DNA of 44,731 bases from Alistipes sp. Its GTDB lineage: Bacteria > Bacteroidota > Bacteroidia > Bacteroidales > Rikenellaceae. Of the stretch, positions 19,715 to 28,530 are shown one piece after another. Position 1 is the first letter of the stretch. Every line of letters starts with the position of its first letter. The stretch is taken from NCBI GenBank assembly GCA_022511295.1, contig JAFLRT010000007.1, forward strand, positions 1-44,731, read 5' to 3'. The position numbers and the translations under genes are program-made. Under the pieces are notes generated by a model, which saw only the letters and a list, made by a program, of their open reading frames with translations, ran no database searches and had not been told where the DNA came from.

Positions 19715-20749
19715 TTATGATTTGCGGCGGGAGAGATGGCGTTTGTTCTCGACATACCAGTTCGAGTGGTCAGGGTGTTCATTATTGTCGATTTTGACCA
19801 GCGGCAGCAGAAAGAGCCACGTCGTAACGCAGAACGGACCCGTAAGGGCGGCCATTCCGTATGGCTCGAGAAAGATATTCATCGCCGCCTGAATAAAGAC
19901 CGTCATGGCGATGCCGAACAGCGCCCAGAGTGCCGACAGGAATCCGGGTTTATAGAATACTGTGGCAAGGGCTATGGCCGTAAGCACGGCGCTGTAACTG
20001 TATAAACCTTGCGATACATCGTGTCCCGAAGTTCCGAGAAGTATGGATATAAGCAGAGCGAAAGCGGAGCCTATGGCTGCCCACAGCGCCGCCCAGCGAC
20101 TGCTGACAAGAAGCGCCAAAAGGAATATTATACCGGTAATCCACGAATCGATAAGGAATACCTGCGCAATACCCCTGAGCCAGTATAGAATCAGGTCCGT
20201 AAAGTGCAGACTCAAACCAGATGCAAAATCTGCGGGGAGCGACGGATGGCTCATATAGTCGGGCGGCAGGGCGTGCATGGCGCGTGCGGCGGCAAGGAAT
20301 ATCCAAGTAGAGAATACGAACGGGAAGGTGAATGAATTAACCTTCCATTTCGCCATAATATTGTTGAAACCGGCGCGCACAAAGGTAGACATCATCGAAA
20401 AGAGGATAAGAGCCACCCACATCCACGTCGTATTGCCCACAAAGGTCGGAAATGCGCATCCGACAAGTATGCCGTTGAAGCCCCATAGACCCTGCTCGCC
20501 GTCTCTGGCCGGAAAGCCGAGAATATATCCCGTGAGTGTCGATACCACGAGACCGAGCAGCGCACCCCAACCGACAGCGTACGTACCTGCATGGCAGGCA
20601 CCCCAGAAGATACCGACAATGAACAGAAGACCCGTCCACGCATTGTTCTGAAACATCACCTGTCCCGCACCGCGCAGAATGACCCTCAGCAGAGATGATG
20701 AGTTTTCATTATCTTCGGGATTAATCTTTTTTTCAATACTCTTTTTCAT
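19715..20749 (-). CDS. Urea transporter (UT family)
   Basis: A 344-residue membrane channel of the UT/Yut family with two homologous halves, each with about five membrane spans. Motifs of the selectivity filter regions are visible: LWGFNGILVGCAFPTF in the first half and QGLYSYSAVLTAIALATVFY in the second, with NNAWTGLLFIVGIF and SWITGIIFLLALLVSSRW as the matching halves of the duplication. It should let urea into the cytoplasm down its gradient. It is the last gene of the urease operon, 74 bases after ureD, which fits uptake of host urea for cytoplasmic hydrolysis. The ATG at 20749 has GGAAATTT just upstream; earlier in-frame ATGs at 20761 and 20782 are less likely. Confidence 0.92.
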   Translation of the reverse strand: MKKSIEKKINPEDNENSSSLLRVILRGAGQVMFQNNAWTGLLFIVGIFWGACHAGTYAVGWGALLGLVVSTLTGYILGFPARDGEQGLWGFNGILVGCAFPTFVGNTTWMWVALILFSMMSTFVRAGFNNIMAKWKVNSFTFPFVFSTWIFLAAARAMHALPPDYMSHPSLPADFASGLSLHFTDLILYWLRGIAQVFLIDSWITGIIFLLALLVSSRWAALWAAIGSAFALLISILLGTSGHDVSQGLYSYSAVLTAIALATVFYKPGFLSALWALFGIAMTVFIQAAMNIFLEPYGMAALTGPFCVTTWLFLLPLVKIDNNEHPDHSNWYVENKRHLSRRKS

Positions 20750-20823
20750 ATAAATTTCCATTTTTGCATTAGAATAATACACTAACTAATACTCTGCCAA
20801 TATCCTGCTGATATCCAGGAATC

Positions 20824-21735
20824 CTATCTCCATGGGAACTCGTCGAACAGCGGACGACCCTTGACAGCCATACGCACCGCCGAGCAGAACTCGCGCACTA
20901 CCCTCTTTACCGGCTCCGTATCACGTCCCAAAACCCTGAACGAGAGACCGCAGGCTGACGGCAGACGTGTAATACCTGCCGCGACACCCCTGTCGCGGTC
21001 TATAAAAGGCTCCGTCGAAGCGTATACAGTCTCTGCGATGCTCTCCGGCGTCAGCACGACGACATTGGCGAAGACATCGTAACCGTTCATCGCTCCGACA
21101 CTCAAAGGAGAGTTCTCGTATGGTCTTATAACCATCTTCTCGCGAAAGAGTTCGTCGCCTCCGGGACGTGAACCCCTCACAGAGAGCGACAACACATCGT
21201 ATACAAAGCGCTCGTCGCCGTAATACCGGCGGCCGCAGGTGTATATCTCGGAGTAGAAAAGCGTAGCCGAAGGAGAGACCTCTATCGACGTATCGCACGC
21301 ATAGCGCGTATGCCTGCACGGGATTGTCGGCTCGGGGAGATACTCGAGATAGGCGTCATCTTCGAGCGTAAACCGTTGTGTCATAATTGAGCAGTCGTGG
21401 TGCATCTCGGCCAGTTTCGTGGCTGCGCCCGTAGATACATGCGCACAGGCGCCACGCCGTACGGTTATATTCTGCTCATAGCGGTCGCCATCGACATTGG
21501 GACCTCCGGACGATAGTATATATACGCACGGCATCTGCGGCATCTGCTCATCGAAATAGAGTTCCTGCTGAACTATAAGCGGCGTGCGGCGCTCCAAATC
21601 GCGCAGCACGCTTCGCCCCTCGCCGTCCATCTCGAAGACCATACGAAGGTATCCCCTCTTGCCTGCCGAGCCGGCCGGCAGCACGGGATTCTCCGTAAGA
21701 TATGGGGCGAACTCATATCCTGGTACGGAACTCAT
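20824..21735 (-). CDS. ureD: Urease accessory protein UreD
   Basis: A 303-residue UreD/UreH scaffold that binds apo-urease and, with UreF and UreG, guides nickel into the active site. Typical features are the N-terminal [28 protein letters not shown] region (split by basic turns), [27 protein letters not shown] and [11 protein letters not shown], all in family order. The length is normal (270-300). The ATG at 21735 overlaps the ureG stop by four bases (ATGA), which couples the two; an earlier in-frame start lies well inside ureG and is rejected. UreD lies near the end of the operon, as in several Bacteroidetes and Firmicutes clusters, rather than first as in Klebsiella. Confidence 0.92.
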   Translation of the reverse strand: MSSVPGYEFAPYLTENPVLPAGSAGKRGYLRMVFEMDGEGRSVLRDLERRTPLIVQQELYFDEQMPQMPCVYILSSGGPNVDGDRYEQNITVRRGACAHVSTGAATKLAEMHHDCSIMTQRFTLEDDAYLEYLPEPTIPCRHTRYACDTSIEVSPSATLFYSEIYTCGRRYYGDERFVYDVLSLSVRGSRPGGDELFREKMVIRPYENSPLSVGAMNGYDVFANVVVLTPESIAETVYASTEPFIDRDRGVAAGITRLPSACGLSFRVLGRDTEPVKRVVREFCSAVRMAVKGRPLFDEFPWR

Positions 21736-22385
21736 AACGCAGAGGAGAGTGTTTCCGCCTGTTCGGCATCGAACAATGCCATACGGCATATCAAATCCGT
21801 AAGGGTATCTATCCCCTCGCCCGTCATGCAGTTGGTGAAGACAAACGGTTTGCCCGAAGGCCGCATGGCCGCCGAATCGCGCCGCATAACCTCCAAATCG
21901 GCATGAACATATGGCGCAAGGTCAGTCTTGTTGATTACAAGTATATCCGAATGCGATATCCCCGGCCCGTCCTTGCGCGGTATCTTGTCGCCGGCTGCCA
22001 CATCTATTACATATATAAAGAAATCGACCAGCGCCGGACTGAATGTGAGGGTAAGGTTGTCGCCGCCCGACTCGATAAGCACCACATCCCCGTCAGGAAA
22101 GCGCGCCTCCATCTCCTCTACGGCCGCTATATTCATCGACGGGTCTTCGCGCACCGCCGTATGGGGACAGGCACCCGTCTCGACACCTATGATACGCTCC
22201 TCGACAAGTATTCCCTTCAGCATACGGCGCACATGCTCCGCATCTTCGGTCGTAACCACGTCATTGGTGATAATAAGCACCTTGTAGCCGCGCTCAAGCA
22301 GGCGTGGCGTAAGGGCCTCTATAATGGCGGTCTTGCCCGAGCCTACGGGACCGCCTATTCCTATTCTGCAAGTATTGTTCATCAT
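21732..22385 (-). CDS. ureG: Urease accessory GTPase UreG
   Basis: A 217-residue SIMIBI-class GTPase that delivers nickel and powers urease maturation. The P-loop GGPVGSGKT is at residues 11-19. The nickel-binding CPH-type motif appears as [15 protein letters not shown], and [10 protein letters not shown] and [12 protein letters not shown] are the expected guanine and switch motifs (ESGGDNL, NKTDL). The length is standard (about 200-215). It starts 36 bases after ureF and overlaps ureD. No histidine-rich N-terminal tail is present; metal storage seems to be carried by the UreE tail. Confidence 0.96.
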   Translation of the reverse strand: MMNNTCRIGIGGPVGSGKTAIIEALTPRLLERGYKVLIITNDVVTTEDAEHVRRMLKGILVEERIIGVETGACPHTAVREDPSMNIAAVEEMEARFPDGDVVLIESGGDNLTLTFSPALVDFFIYVIDVAAGDKIPRKDGPGISHSDILVINKTDLAPYVHADLEVMRRDSAAMRPSGKPFVFTNCMTGEGIDTLTDLICRMALFDAEQAETLSSAL

Positions 22386-22421
22386 TTTTGTTTTACGACA
22401 GACGTTTTACAACAGTCGTTT

Positions 22422-23144
22422 TCAGTTCATAAACATTCGTTTGCTCCCCTTCTCGTGCAGCGAGGCCAGGATATCGGCCTGCATACAGAAGGCGTTCATA
22501 TCATCGAGGTCCATCTTCACGGCCTCGTCGTAGAGTCTGCCCGTATCGGCAGCCGATGAAAACAGTATGCGCTGCGTATCGTAGTGCGACACCCTCACAC
22601 AGCGAAGCGCTGCACTCAGCACACAATTTACGGCACCGTAATAGAGCGAGCAGAAGAGTTCGCGTGCGCCTATGCCGCAGGCGGCAAAGAGTATGCTCTG
22701 CGTTACCGGCCATGTACCGTAGACGCTGTCCGACGCTATATCGCCAAGCCAGCGCACGCCTGTACGGCTCCACAGAGCGTTGTCGCTGCCTGCGAGAGTA
22801 GCATCCGCCAGTTGTGCGGCCTTGCGTCCCATACGTCGTGTCATCAGACGTGTTTCGCCGTCGGTTTTGCATATATATGCGCGACTGTCGGCTGCAACAA
22901 TAAGCGGATAGTCCCCCTTTATGCAGGCATCGTATGCACACAGCGCGGCAACTCCGTCCGTAAAGGCCGTCCTGCGCCCCACATCACACGCGAACTCGCC
23001 GAGCGTGGCGGCATTATAGACAACCCCTGCTTCGGCAGCAGCCTCAAGACCGCATGAGAACGAGAAAGTGCCTACAGGATATGTCGAATCCGAAAACTCG
23101 AGAAGCCGCATTATATCGGCACACTCATTTATCGCTCTTCGCAT
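22422..23144 (-). CDS. ureF: Urease accessory protein UreF
   Basis: A 240-residue all-helical UreF that joins UreD and UreG in the activation complex and helps control fidelity of nickel insertion. The N-terminal LLEFSDSTYPVGTFSFSCGLE matches the family's opening (L..SDS..P.G.F..S.GLE). The middle part carries the helix-rich CAYDACIKGDYP and RLMTRRMGRKAAQLA stretch typical of the family. The start at 23144 lies 16 bases inside the end of ureE; an internal ATG at 23111 would remove the first 11 residues and is less likely. The gene order E-F-G-D is conserved. Confidence 0.93.
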   Translation of the reverse strand: MRRAINECADIMRLLEFSDSTYPVGTFSFSCGLEAAAEAGVVYNAATLGEFACDVGRRTAFTDGVAALCAYDACIKGDYPLIVAADSRAYICKTDGETRLMTRRMGRKAAQLADATLAGSDNALWSRTGVRWLGDIASDSVYGTWPVTQSILFAACGIGARELFCSLYYGAVNCVLSAALRCVRVSHYDTQRILFSSAADTGRLYDEAVKMDLDDMNAFCMQADILASLHEKGSKRMFMN

Positions 23145-23725
23145 ATGGCATGGTGGTCGTGATGATGGTCGTGATGATGGTCGTGATGGTTGTCATGTCC
23201 CGCTCCGCCGAACAGACGCCGTATTTCGTGCGGTGCAAGGTACGGTATCACCTCATCACCGTGCCGAAAATCGTATGTAACGCCCTCAAGGTGGTGCGTG
23301 CGCATCACGCTGCGCATAACCTTGCGGTCTACCGTAAGCGGTATATATACCTGCATACCCTTGACAACGGCAGGCCAGTGCTGGTTGCCTATGGCGTGTC
23401 CCAGTTCTACGGCTGTGCGTACAGCCTTCTCCAGCGACTCCTCTCTCAAGGCAGAAACATCCGCCACAAGGACATCGTTCAGTTCCACCTTCACGGCGAC
23501 GATAACACCTCTTTGGCTGTCATACGAAAGCACATCGCCGTCTTGCAGGCGCGTATTGCGCGGCAGAGCGACAGCACACTCAACACCCTCTCCGTCCACC
23601 GCCGTCAGACGGCTTTTCTGTGCCGTCCACTGGTCCAGGACGATATTGTTTACACGGCCGCCGAGAGCGCGCTCCCTCCATTCGGGAGCGCGCAGATTGC
23701 CTATAACATCAGTATATATATTCAT
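23129..23725 (-). CDS. ureE: Urease accessory nickel chaperone UreE
   Basis: A 198-residue nickel metallochaperone. The N-terminal peptide-binding domain and central metal-binding domain are followed by GHAIGNQHWPAVV with the conserved histidine of the dimer nickel site. The C-terminus ends with 14 histidines alternating with Asp and Asn (HDNHHDHHHDHHHDHH, then AICEER), a nickel storage tail as in Klebsiella UreE, encoded by 12-base repeats (see 23149-23196). The protein is somewhat longer than the usual 150-160 residues. It starts three bases after ureC and overlaps ureF by 16 bases. Confidence 0.94.
   Translation of the reverse strand: MNIYTDVIGNLRAPEWRERALGGRVNNIVLDQWTAQKSRLTAVDGEGVECAVALPRNTRLQDGDVLSYDSQRGVIVAVKVELNDVLVADVSALREESLEKAVRTAVELGHAIGNQHWPAVVKGMQVYIPLTVDRKVMRSVMRTHHLEGVTYDFRHGDEVIPYLAPHEIRRLFGGAGHDNHHDHHHDHHHDHHAICEER
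23149..23196. repeat. Four 12-base repeats coding the UreE histidine tail
   Basis: Four imperfect copies of GATGATGGTCGT lie in tandem (two identical, 23161-23184, with variants on each side). On the - strand each unit codes for H-D-H-H. Copy number can change without a frameshift because the unit is a multiple of three. Confidence 0.85.
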
Positions 23726-23728
23726 AAC

Positions 23729-25447
23729 CTAACTGAAGAAATGAAGTTGTGCAAGCGGCAGACGTGATGCCGGTTTTACGTAAGCGTGTACGCCGTTCAC
23801 GTATACATTGAAGGTCTCCGGGTCTACGTCGATACGCGGCATACCCGAGTTACGCACCATGTCGGCTTTGGTAATCTGGCGCGTGCGACGCACGGGCCGA
23901 ACCATACGGTCCAAACACAGACGCTCCTTTATACCGCAAGAGAATGCCGCCTCCGAGACAAACGAGATGCACGACTCCGGAAGCGCGGCACCGAATGCAC
24001 CGAACATAGGACGGTAGAGACATGGCTGCGGCGTGGGCAGCGAAGCATTGGGGTCGCCCATATTCGCCCAATTTATGACACCGCCCTTGATAACCATCTT
24101 CGGTTTGGCCCCGAAGAACTGCGGCTCCCACAGTACCAAATCGGCTATCTTGCCCTTCTCGACCGAGCCGAGCCAGTCCGACACACCGTAAGTTATGGCA
24201 GGATTTATAGTTACCTTGGCAAGGTAGCGCAGTACACGGAAGTTGTCATTCTCATCCGAGTCTTCTGCCAGACGTCCGACAGCATCCTTCATAAACGATG
24301 CTGTCTGAATGGTTCTCAGGAATGATTCTCCAACGCGACCCATAGCCTGCGAGTCGGAGGATATCATCGACAGCACCCCCAAATCGTGCAGGACGCTCTC
24401 GGCAGCCTGCGTTTCTGGACGCACACGGCTCTCGGCAAACGACACGTCGGACGGAATCTTGGGATTGAGATTATGACACACCATAATCATATCGAACAGT
24501 TCCGCCTGCGAGTTGATACCGAATGGCAGCGTGGGATTGGTCGATGACGGAAGGACGTATGGCATGGATGCCACCTTCATAAGGTCGGGAGCATGGCCGC
24601 CGCCGGCACCTTCGGTATGATAGGTGTGTATCGTGCGGCCGTCCATAGCGGCTATCGTATCCTCGACATAGCCGCCTTCGTTGAGCGTGTCGGTATGAAT
24701 GGCCACCTGTACGTCATAACGGTCAGCAATATCCAACGCCATACGTATCGCCGCAGGTGTCGAACCCCAGTCCTCGTGTATCTTCAGACCGCAGGCGCCA
24801 GCCTCTATCTGCTCCTCGAGAGAACCGGCAACAGAGCAGTTGCCCTTGCCCAGAAGGCCGACATTCACCGGAAGCGTCTCGAGAGATTTGAGTATGCGCT
24901 CTATATTCCAGCGGCCGGATGTTATCGTCGTACCGTTAGTGCCGTCAGTGGGACCTATACCGCCGCCGAAGAGTGTCGTGATGCCGTTGCTCAAAGCAGC
25001 ATAGGCCTGCTGCGGTGATATCAGATGCACATGGCCGTCGATACCGGCCGCTGTAAGTATAAGGTGTTCGCCGGATATGGCATCCGTAGAGGCTCCCGTA
25101 ACAAGGTCGGGATGCACACCCTCCATAATATTGGGGTTACCGGCCTTGCCTATGCCTGCAATCTTGCCGTCGCGGATGCCCACGTCGGCCTTGACTACGC
25201 CTATCACGGGGTCCAGAATGGTTACGTTGGTTATCACGACATCGAGCGACCCCTCCTTGGAGGTCATTGTGTTAGCCAGACCCATGCCGTCGCGCAGCGT
25301 CTTGCCGCCGCCATAGACCGCCTCATCTCCATAGACCCGCAAGTCCTTCTCTATCTCCACATAGAGACTCGTATCACCCAATCTGATTTTGTCGCCGACA
25401 GTGGGACCGAACAGGTTGGAATATTGCTGACGAGATATCTTTGCCAT
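23729..25447 (-). CDS. ureC: Urease subunit alpha (catalytic)
   Basis: A 572-residue catalytic subunit that hydrolyses urea to ammonia and carbamate at a two-nickel site. All metal ligands are present, five positions later than in Klebsiella: His139 and His141 (GIDGHVHL), the carbamylated Lys222 (GLKIHEDW), His251, His277 and Asp365 (SSDSQAMGR). The substrate-side His224 and the flap Cys324-His325 are also present. The flap reads C-H-N-L-N where many ureases have C-H-H-L-D, so the second histidine and the aspartate are replaced by asparagine. The length is standard (567-572). It lies between ureB (two bases) and ureE (three bases). Confidence 0.97.
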   Translation of the reverse strand: MAKISRQQYSNLFGPTVGDKIRLGDTSLYVEIEKDLRVYGDEAVYGGGKTLRDGMGLANTMTSKEGSLDVVITNVTILDPVIGVVKADVGIRDGKIAGIGKAGNPNIMEGVHPDLVTGASTDAISGEHLILTAAGIDGHVHLISPQQAYAALSNGITTLFGGGIGPTDGTNGTTITSGRWNIERILKSLETLPVNVGLLGKGNCSVAGSLEEQIEAGACGLKIHEDWGSTPAAIRMALDIADRYDVQVAIHTDTLNEGGYVEDTIAAMDGRTIHTYHTEGAGGGHAPDLMKVASMPYVLPSSTNPTLPFGINSQAELFDMIMVCHNLNPKIPSDVSFAESRVRPETQAAESVLHDLGVLSMISSDSQAMGRVGESFLRTIQTASFMKDAVGRLAEDSDENDNFRVLRYLAKVTINPAITYGVSDWLGSVEKGKIADLVLWEPQFFGAKPKMVIKGGVINWANMGDPNASLPTPQPCLYRPMFGAFGAALPESCISFVSEAAFSCGIKERLCLDRMVRPVRRTRQITKADMVRNSGMPRIDVDPETFNVYVNGVHAYVKPASRLPLAQLHFFS

Positions 25448-25449
25448 TG

Positions 25450-26001
25450 TTATTTCTCTTTTTTGGTTTTGCTCTTTTTATCTTTCGCTGCGGCAGTCTC
25501 ATTGTCGCTGCCGGTCGTCTCCGTTGTTTTGAAGCCGCTGCGGCGCATAGTCTCCACAGCCCGTATACGCGCCGGAAAGTATGCAGGCGCATCTTCGTCG
25601 CCTGTATAGCCCATGACGAGTCCGTTGAAACCTATCACACGGCGCTTGCCCGAGTAGGCCACAACCTCAACCTCTTTCATATCGCCCGGTTCGAAACGCA
25701 CAGCCGTCGTTGCCGGTATATTCAGATGACAGCCGAAACTCGCCTCGCGGTCGAACTCCAGATAGCGGTTAACCTCGAAGAAATGGAAGTGCGAGCCGAC
25801 CTGAATAGGTCTGTCGCCCGTATTCCGCACCTCGAGGCGTGCCGTATAGCGGTCCGTATTGTACTCTATGGGGTCGGAGGCAAGCACCGTCCCGCCCACT
25901 ACGACGTGAGCGGCGGGTGTAAATCCCTTTTTGCCCGGGTAGAGTTTGCTGTTTTCGAGCGCCTTGCCCGCAGGCGCACTCTTTGTCGTTCTCTTCTCCA
26001 T
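25450..26001 (-). CDS. ureB: Urease subunit beta with a charged C-terminal tail
   Basis: A 183-residue structural subunit. The conserved core runs from about residue 19 ([16 protein letters not shown]) to about 140 and contains [39 protein letters not shown] and VRFEPGD in order. UreB is normally 100-125 residues; here a C-terminal tail of about 40 residues follows ARIRAVE, ending in many Lys, Glu, Asp, Thr and Ala ([14 protein letters not shown]). The tail is probably disordered. It is separated from ureA by five bases and from ureC by two. Confidence 0.94.
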   Translation of the reverse strand: MEKRTTKSAPAGKALENSKLYPGKKGFTPAAHVVVGGTVLASDPIEYNTDRYTARLEVRNTGDRPIQVGSHFHFFEVNRYLEFDREASFGCHLNIPATTAVRFEPGDMKEVEVVAYSGKRRVIGFNGLVMGYTGDEDAPAYFPARIRAVETMRRSGFKTTETTGSDNETAAAKDKKSKTKKEK

Positions 26002-26006
26002 AGCAT

Positions 26007-26309
26007 CTATTTTATCGGATGATGTATACTTACGAGGCGTGAGCCGTCAGTAAAGACAGCCTCGACCTGCAGCAGTGTAATCATATCGGCAACGCCTTCC
26101 ATAACATCTGCGCGACGCAGGACGCTCGCCGCAAGGTTCATAACCTCCTCGACGCTCTTGCCCTCGCGGGCGCCCTCCAAGGCTGCCGACGTGATATAGG
26201 CCACAGCCTCGGGATAGTTCAGTTTAAGACCTTTCTGTTTGCGGCGCTCGGCTATCATGCCCAGCGACAGAAGGGTCAGTTTGTCCAATTCTCTCGGTGT
26301 CAAATGCAT
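26007..26309 (-). CDS. ureA: Urease subunit gamma
   Basis: A 100-residue structural subunit of full length. [35 protein letters not shown] (read in two halves, 1-18 and 19-35) and [21 protein letters not shown] match the family. It is the first gene of the urease operon. No consensus TAnnTTTG box lies in the 129 bases upstream on this strand, so the operon's promoter is not identified. Confidence 0.96.
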   Translation of the reverse strand: MHLTPRELDKLTLLSLGMIAERRKQKGLKLNYPEAVAYITSAALEGAREGKSVEEVMNLAASVLRRADVMEGVADMITLLQVEAVFTDGSRLVSIHHPIK

Positions 26310-26438
26310 ATTTTCAATATTTTATCTGTTTTTAATAAATTGTCGTATCTTCGCATCGGTATCACCACATCGCCGTCGGCACTGTATTTGAGTATGCCGG
26401 TCGGAGAGTGTTTTCAATACCTAAAAAGTTTAATATTT

Positions 26439-26816
26439 ATGTTCAAAGCAATGATTATCGCAGGTATCGGCGGCTTCATAGGCACCTGCCTGCGCTTTCT
26501 TACAGGCAAACTCTGCCGTTTTATTACCGACTCGCCTTTCCCCTACGGAACATTTACCGTGAACATCATCGGCAGTTTCTGCATCGGAATACTCTTCGGA
26601 CTGGCAGAGAAGACCAACCTGCTCTCTCCGCAAATGAACGTGCTGCTCATAACGGGTTTCTGCGGAGGTTTCACTACCTTCTCGTCGATGGCCGATGATA
26701 TGTACCTGCTCATTGAACAGAAGCATTGGTTTACATTCGGGGCCTACACTCTTTTGAGTTTCGCCCTCGGTCTGCTTCTCGTATGGGCCGGTCGTGCCGT
26801 CATCAAGGCTGCATAG
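26439..26816 (+). CDS. crcB: CrcB/Fluc fluoride channel
   Basis: A 125-residue four-span membrane protein of the Fluc family, which works as a dual-topology dimer to let fluoride out of the cell. GGFIGTCLRFLTG, the pore asparagine in TVNIIGSFCIGIL and GFCGGFTTFSS (central sodium site and Phe box) are all present. The ATG at 26439 is chosen because the first membrane segment begins right after it; the frame is open upstream. TATCTTCG at 26346-26353 may be its -7 element. It is divergent from ureA, and its 3' end overlaps the aldo/keto reductase gene by 14 bases. I did not find the fluoride riboswitch that often precedes crcB. Confidence 0.92.
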   Translation: MFKAMIIAGIGGFIGTCLRFLTGKLCRFITDSPFPYGTFTVNIIGSFCIGILFGLAEKTNLLSPQMNVLLITGFCGGFTTFSSMADDMYLLIEQKHWFTFGAYTLLSFALGLLLVWAGRAVIKAA

Positions 26817-27897
26817 AGACCGCCGCACGGCCTATCCAACCGGCTATCGGCAATTTTTGCGGACAGGCGCTCTCACAGCGTCTGCACGCAAGACATGACG
26901 AGGTCGGGACGAGACTCTCTTCTCCGGCAAATGACGGTTCAACCCCCCGGGTCATACGGTTGTATAGATAGAGGTATTGAGGTATGTCGATACCCGCAGG
27001 ACAGACAGGAATACAATATCCGCACGCAGTACACTGCACGGGATTCATATTGCAAATCATCTCTGCCGCGCGCTCCACAACAGACTGTTCTTCAGGCGTC
27101 AGCGGCGCAGCAAATTGCAAGGCGGCCGTATTTCGCTCCATCTCCGAGACGGAACTCATACCGCTCAAAACCGTCGTAACACCATCCAGCCCTGCGGCAA
27201 AACGCAACGCCCATACCGACGCATCGTCCTCGGGATGCACGGCACGAAACAGCGTTTCAACCTGCGGCGGAACATTCGCCAGCATACCACCCTTGAGCGT
27301 GGACATTACGGTTACAGGTTTGCCATGACGGCGAGCCGTCCGGTAGCACTCCTGCGCACGCAGAGGCGTCTGTGTCCAATCAACATAGTTTATTTGCAGT
27401 TGCACGAAGTCCACTTCGGGATGAGCCGTAAGCATGGCATCGAGCAACTCGGGTGTGTCGTGGAACGAAAAGCCCGTCTCGCGTATAAATCCCTCTCTCT
27501 TCTTGCGCCCCACAAAGCCGAAGCAGTCGAAACGCTCGGCATTTTCGCAGAAGGTCTGCGTGGCGCAATGAACAAGGTAGCGGTCGAAGTAACCCACACC
27601 GCAGCGGAGCAACTGCTCGGCAAAAATTCGCTCCATATCATCGGCGCTCTCCAGAAGCATCGTCGGCATCTTGTCCGTCAGACGAAACCTGTCGCGCGGA
27701 TAACGCTCCACAAGTGCAAGGCGCAGCGCCTGCTCGCTATGACCGTCGTGGTAAGTCCACGCCGTATCGAAGGTATCGAAGCCGCGAGAGAGAAAGATAT
27801 CGGTCATACGCATAAGCGCAGCGATATCTATCGAGGTGTTGTCCGCCGCATCTTTCAGCGGCAGACGCATACACCCGAAACCGAGTTTTCCACTCAT
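26803..27897 (-). CDS. Aldo/keto reductase with a C-terminal ferredoxin domain
   Basis: A 364-residue cytoplasmic oxidoreductase. The aldo/keto reductase barrel covers about 1-270: LGFGCMRLPL, FDTFDTAWTYHDG (catalytic Asp and Tyr), TDKMP (Lys) and YLVHC in place of the usual His position. After a linker come two cysteine sets, CTACGYCIPVCPAG and CLACRRCESACPQ, each C-x2-C-x2-C-x3-C, which would bind two [4Fe-4S] clusters. The family is common in anaerobes and is often annotated as an aldo/keto reductase with 4Fe-4S domain; its substrates are not established. The start at 27897 is preferred because a purine-rich site lies before it and the first residues then read MSGKLGFGCM; an in-frame start at 27918 would overlap the ECF gene. 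It is five bases downstream of that gene. Confidence 0.88.
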   Translation of the reverse strand: MSGKLGFGCMRLPLKDAADNTSIDIAALMRMTDIFLSRGFDTFDTAWTYHDGHSEQALRLALVERYPRDRFRLTDKMPTMLLESADDMERIFAEQLLRCGVGYFDRYLVHCATQTFCENAERFDCFGFVGRKKREGFIRETGFSFHDTPELLDAMLTAHPEVDFVQLQINYVDWTQTPLRAQECYRTARRHGKPVTVMSTLKGGMLANVPPQVETLFRAVHPEDDASVWALRFAAGLDGVTTVLSGMSSVSEMERNTAALQFAAPLTPEEQSVVERAAEMICNMNPVQCTACGYCIPVCPAGIDIPQYLYLYNRMTRGVEPSFAGEESLVPTSSCLACRRCESACPQKLPIAGWIGRAAVSMQP

Positions 27898-27901
27898 AGT
27901 T

Positions 27902-28414
27902 CTATCCTCTGATGACATATTTGATTATGGCCCAGCAGCCGAAGATTTGCAGCACCATACCGGCGATACCCATTCTGAAGTCTTGCAGGGCAGTGAATAG
28001 CGACCCGGTAAGCAGCCACTCGAAAGCCGTACCCGTAACCTGGTAAAACAGCACCACACCTGTAACAATCAGAAGCGATATCTTTTTGAAATGTGCGGCA
28101 GCCCAGCCTGCGGCAAGCGCCAGAACGACCGACTTGAAGAGTATCGATGGCAGCGAAGAGAGCATAGGCATGCCGAAGATGAGATAGTTTACTACCGGCG
28201 AAGCCACAGCCGTAAGCAGACCCACTTTCCAGCCATATTTGTAGGCACCTATCAGCGTAAAGAGATATATCGGCAGCAAAATATGCCCTCCGCCAGGCAC
28301 CAGATGACATAGCTGCGGAAAGACGATATTGCCGAGAATAAAGAGTGCGGCCGCAACATATGTTCCGGCCTGTCGGTAATCAAACGAATGAAGTTTGACG
28401 GTCGTTGTGTTCAT
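27902..28414 (-). CDS. ECF transporter S-component (substrate unknown)
   Basis: A 170-residue hydrophobic protein with about six membrane segments, as in substrate-binding S-components of energy-coupling-factor transporters. VPGGGHILLPIYLFTLIGAYKYGWKVGLLTAV (read as two pieces around residues 40-71) followed by SPVVNYLIFGMP are typical of the Bacteroidetes group annotated this way. No ATPase or T-component gene lies nearby, so it would share a general ECF module encoded elsewhere. The substrate cannot be read. It is preceded by an unusual hairpin (28430-28465). Confidence 0.7.
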   Translation of the reverse strand: MNTTTVKLHSFDYRQAGTYVAAALFILGNIVFPQLCHLVPGGGHILLPIYLFTLIGAYKYGWKVGLLTAVASPVVNYLIFGMPMLSSLPSILFKSVVLALAAGWAAAHFKKISLLIVTGVVLFYQVTGTAFEWLLTGSLFTALQDFRMGIAGMVLQIFGCWAIIKYVIRG

Positions 28415-28429
28415 AACATAGGAATTTTA

Positions 28430-28465
28430 GTGAAACATACTTATGTAGACGAGTCTGTGTTTCAC
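28430..28465 (-). other. Two-part inverted repeat upstream of the ECF gene
   Basis: GTGAAACA (28430-28437) pairs with TGTTTCAC (28458-28465), and AGAC (28447-28450) with GTCT (28453-28456) inside it. It lies 16 bases before the start codon at 28414 and could be a leader hairpin or a protein-binding site. I do not recognise a known riboswitch. Confidence 0.5.
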
Positions 28466-28530
28466 AAAATCGGTGCCACCGTGCAGAGCATCATGCGGCG
28501 TTGTTATGAAGCGTATGAATGGCCGGCAGT

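Noticed and set aside
26311..26419. Direct repeat TTTTCAATA at 26311 and 26411
   Set aside because: A nine-base AT-rich repeat 100 bases apart is likely by chance in this intergenic region.
26310..26438. Fluoride riboswitch before crcB
   Set aside because: The region has a short stem near 26377-26400 but not the conserved pattern of the crcB motif as I know it.
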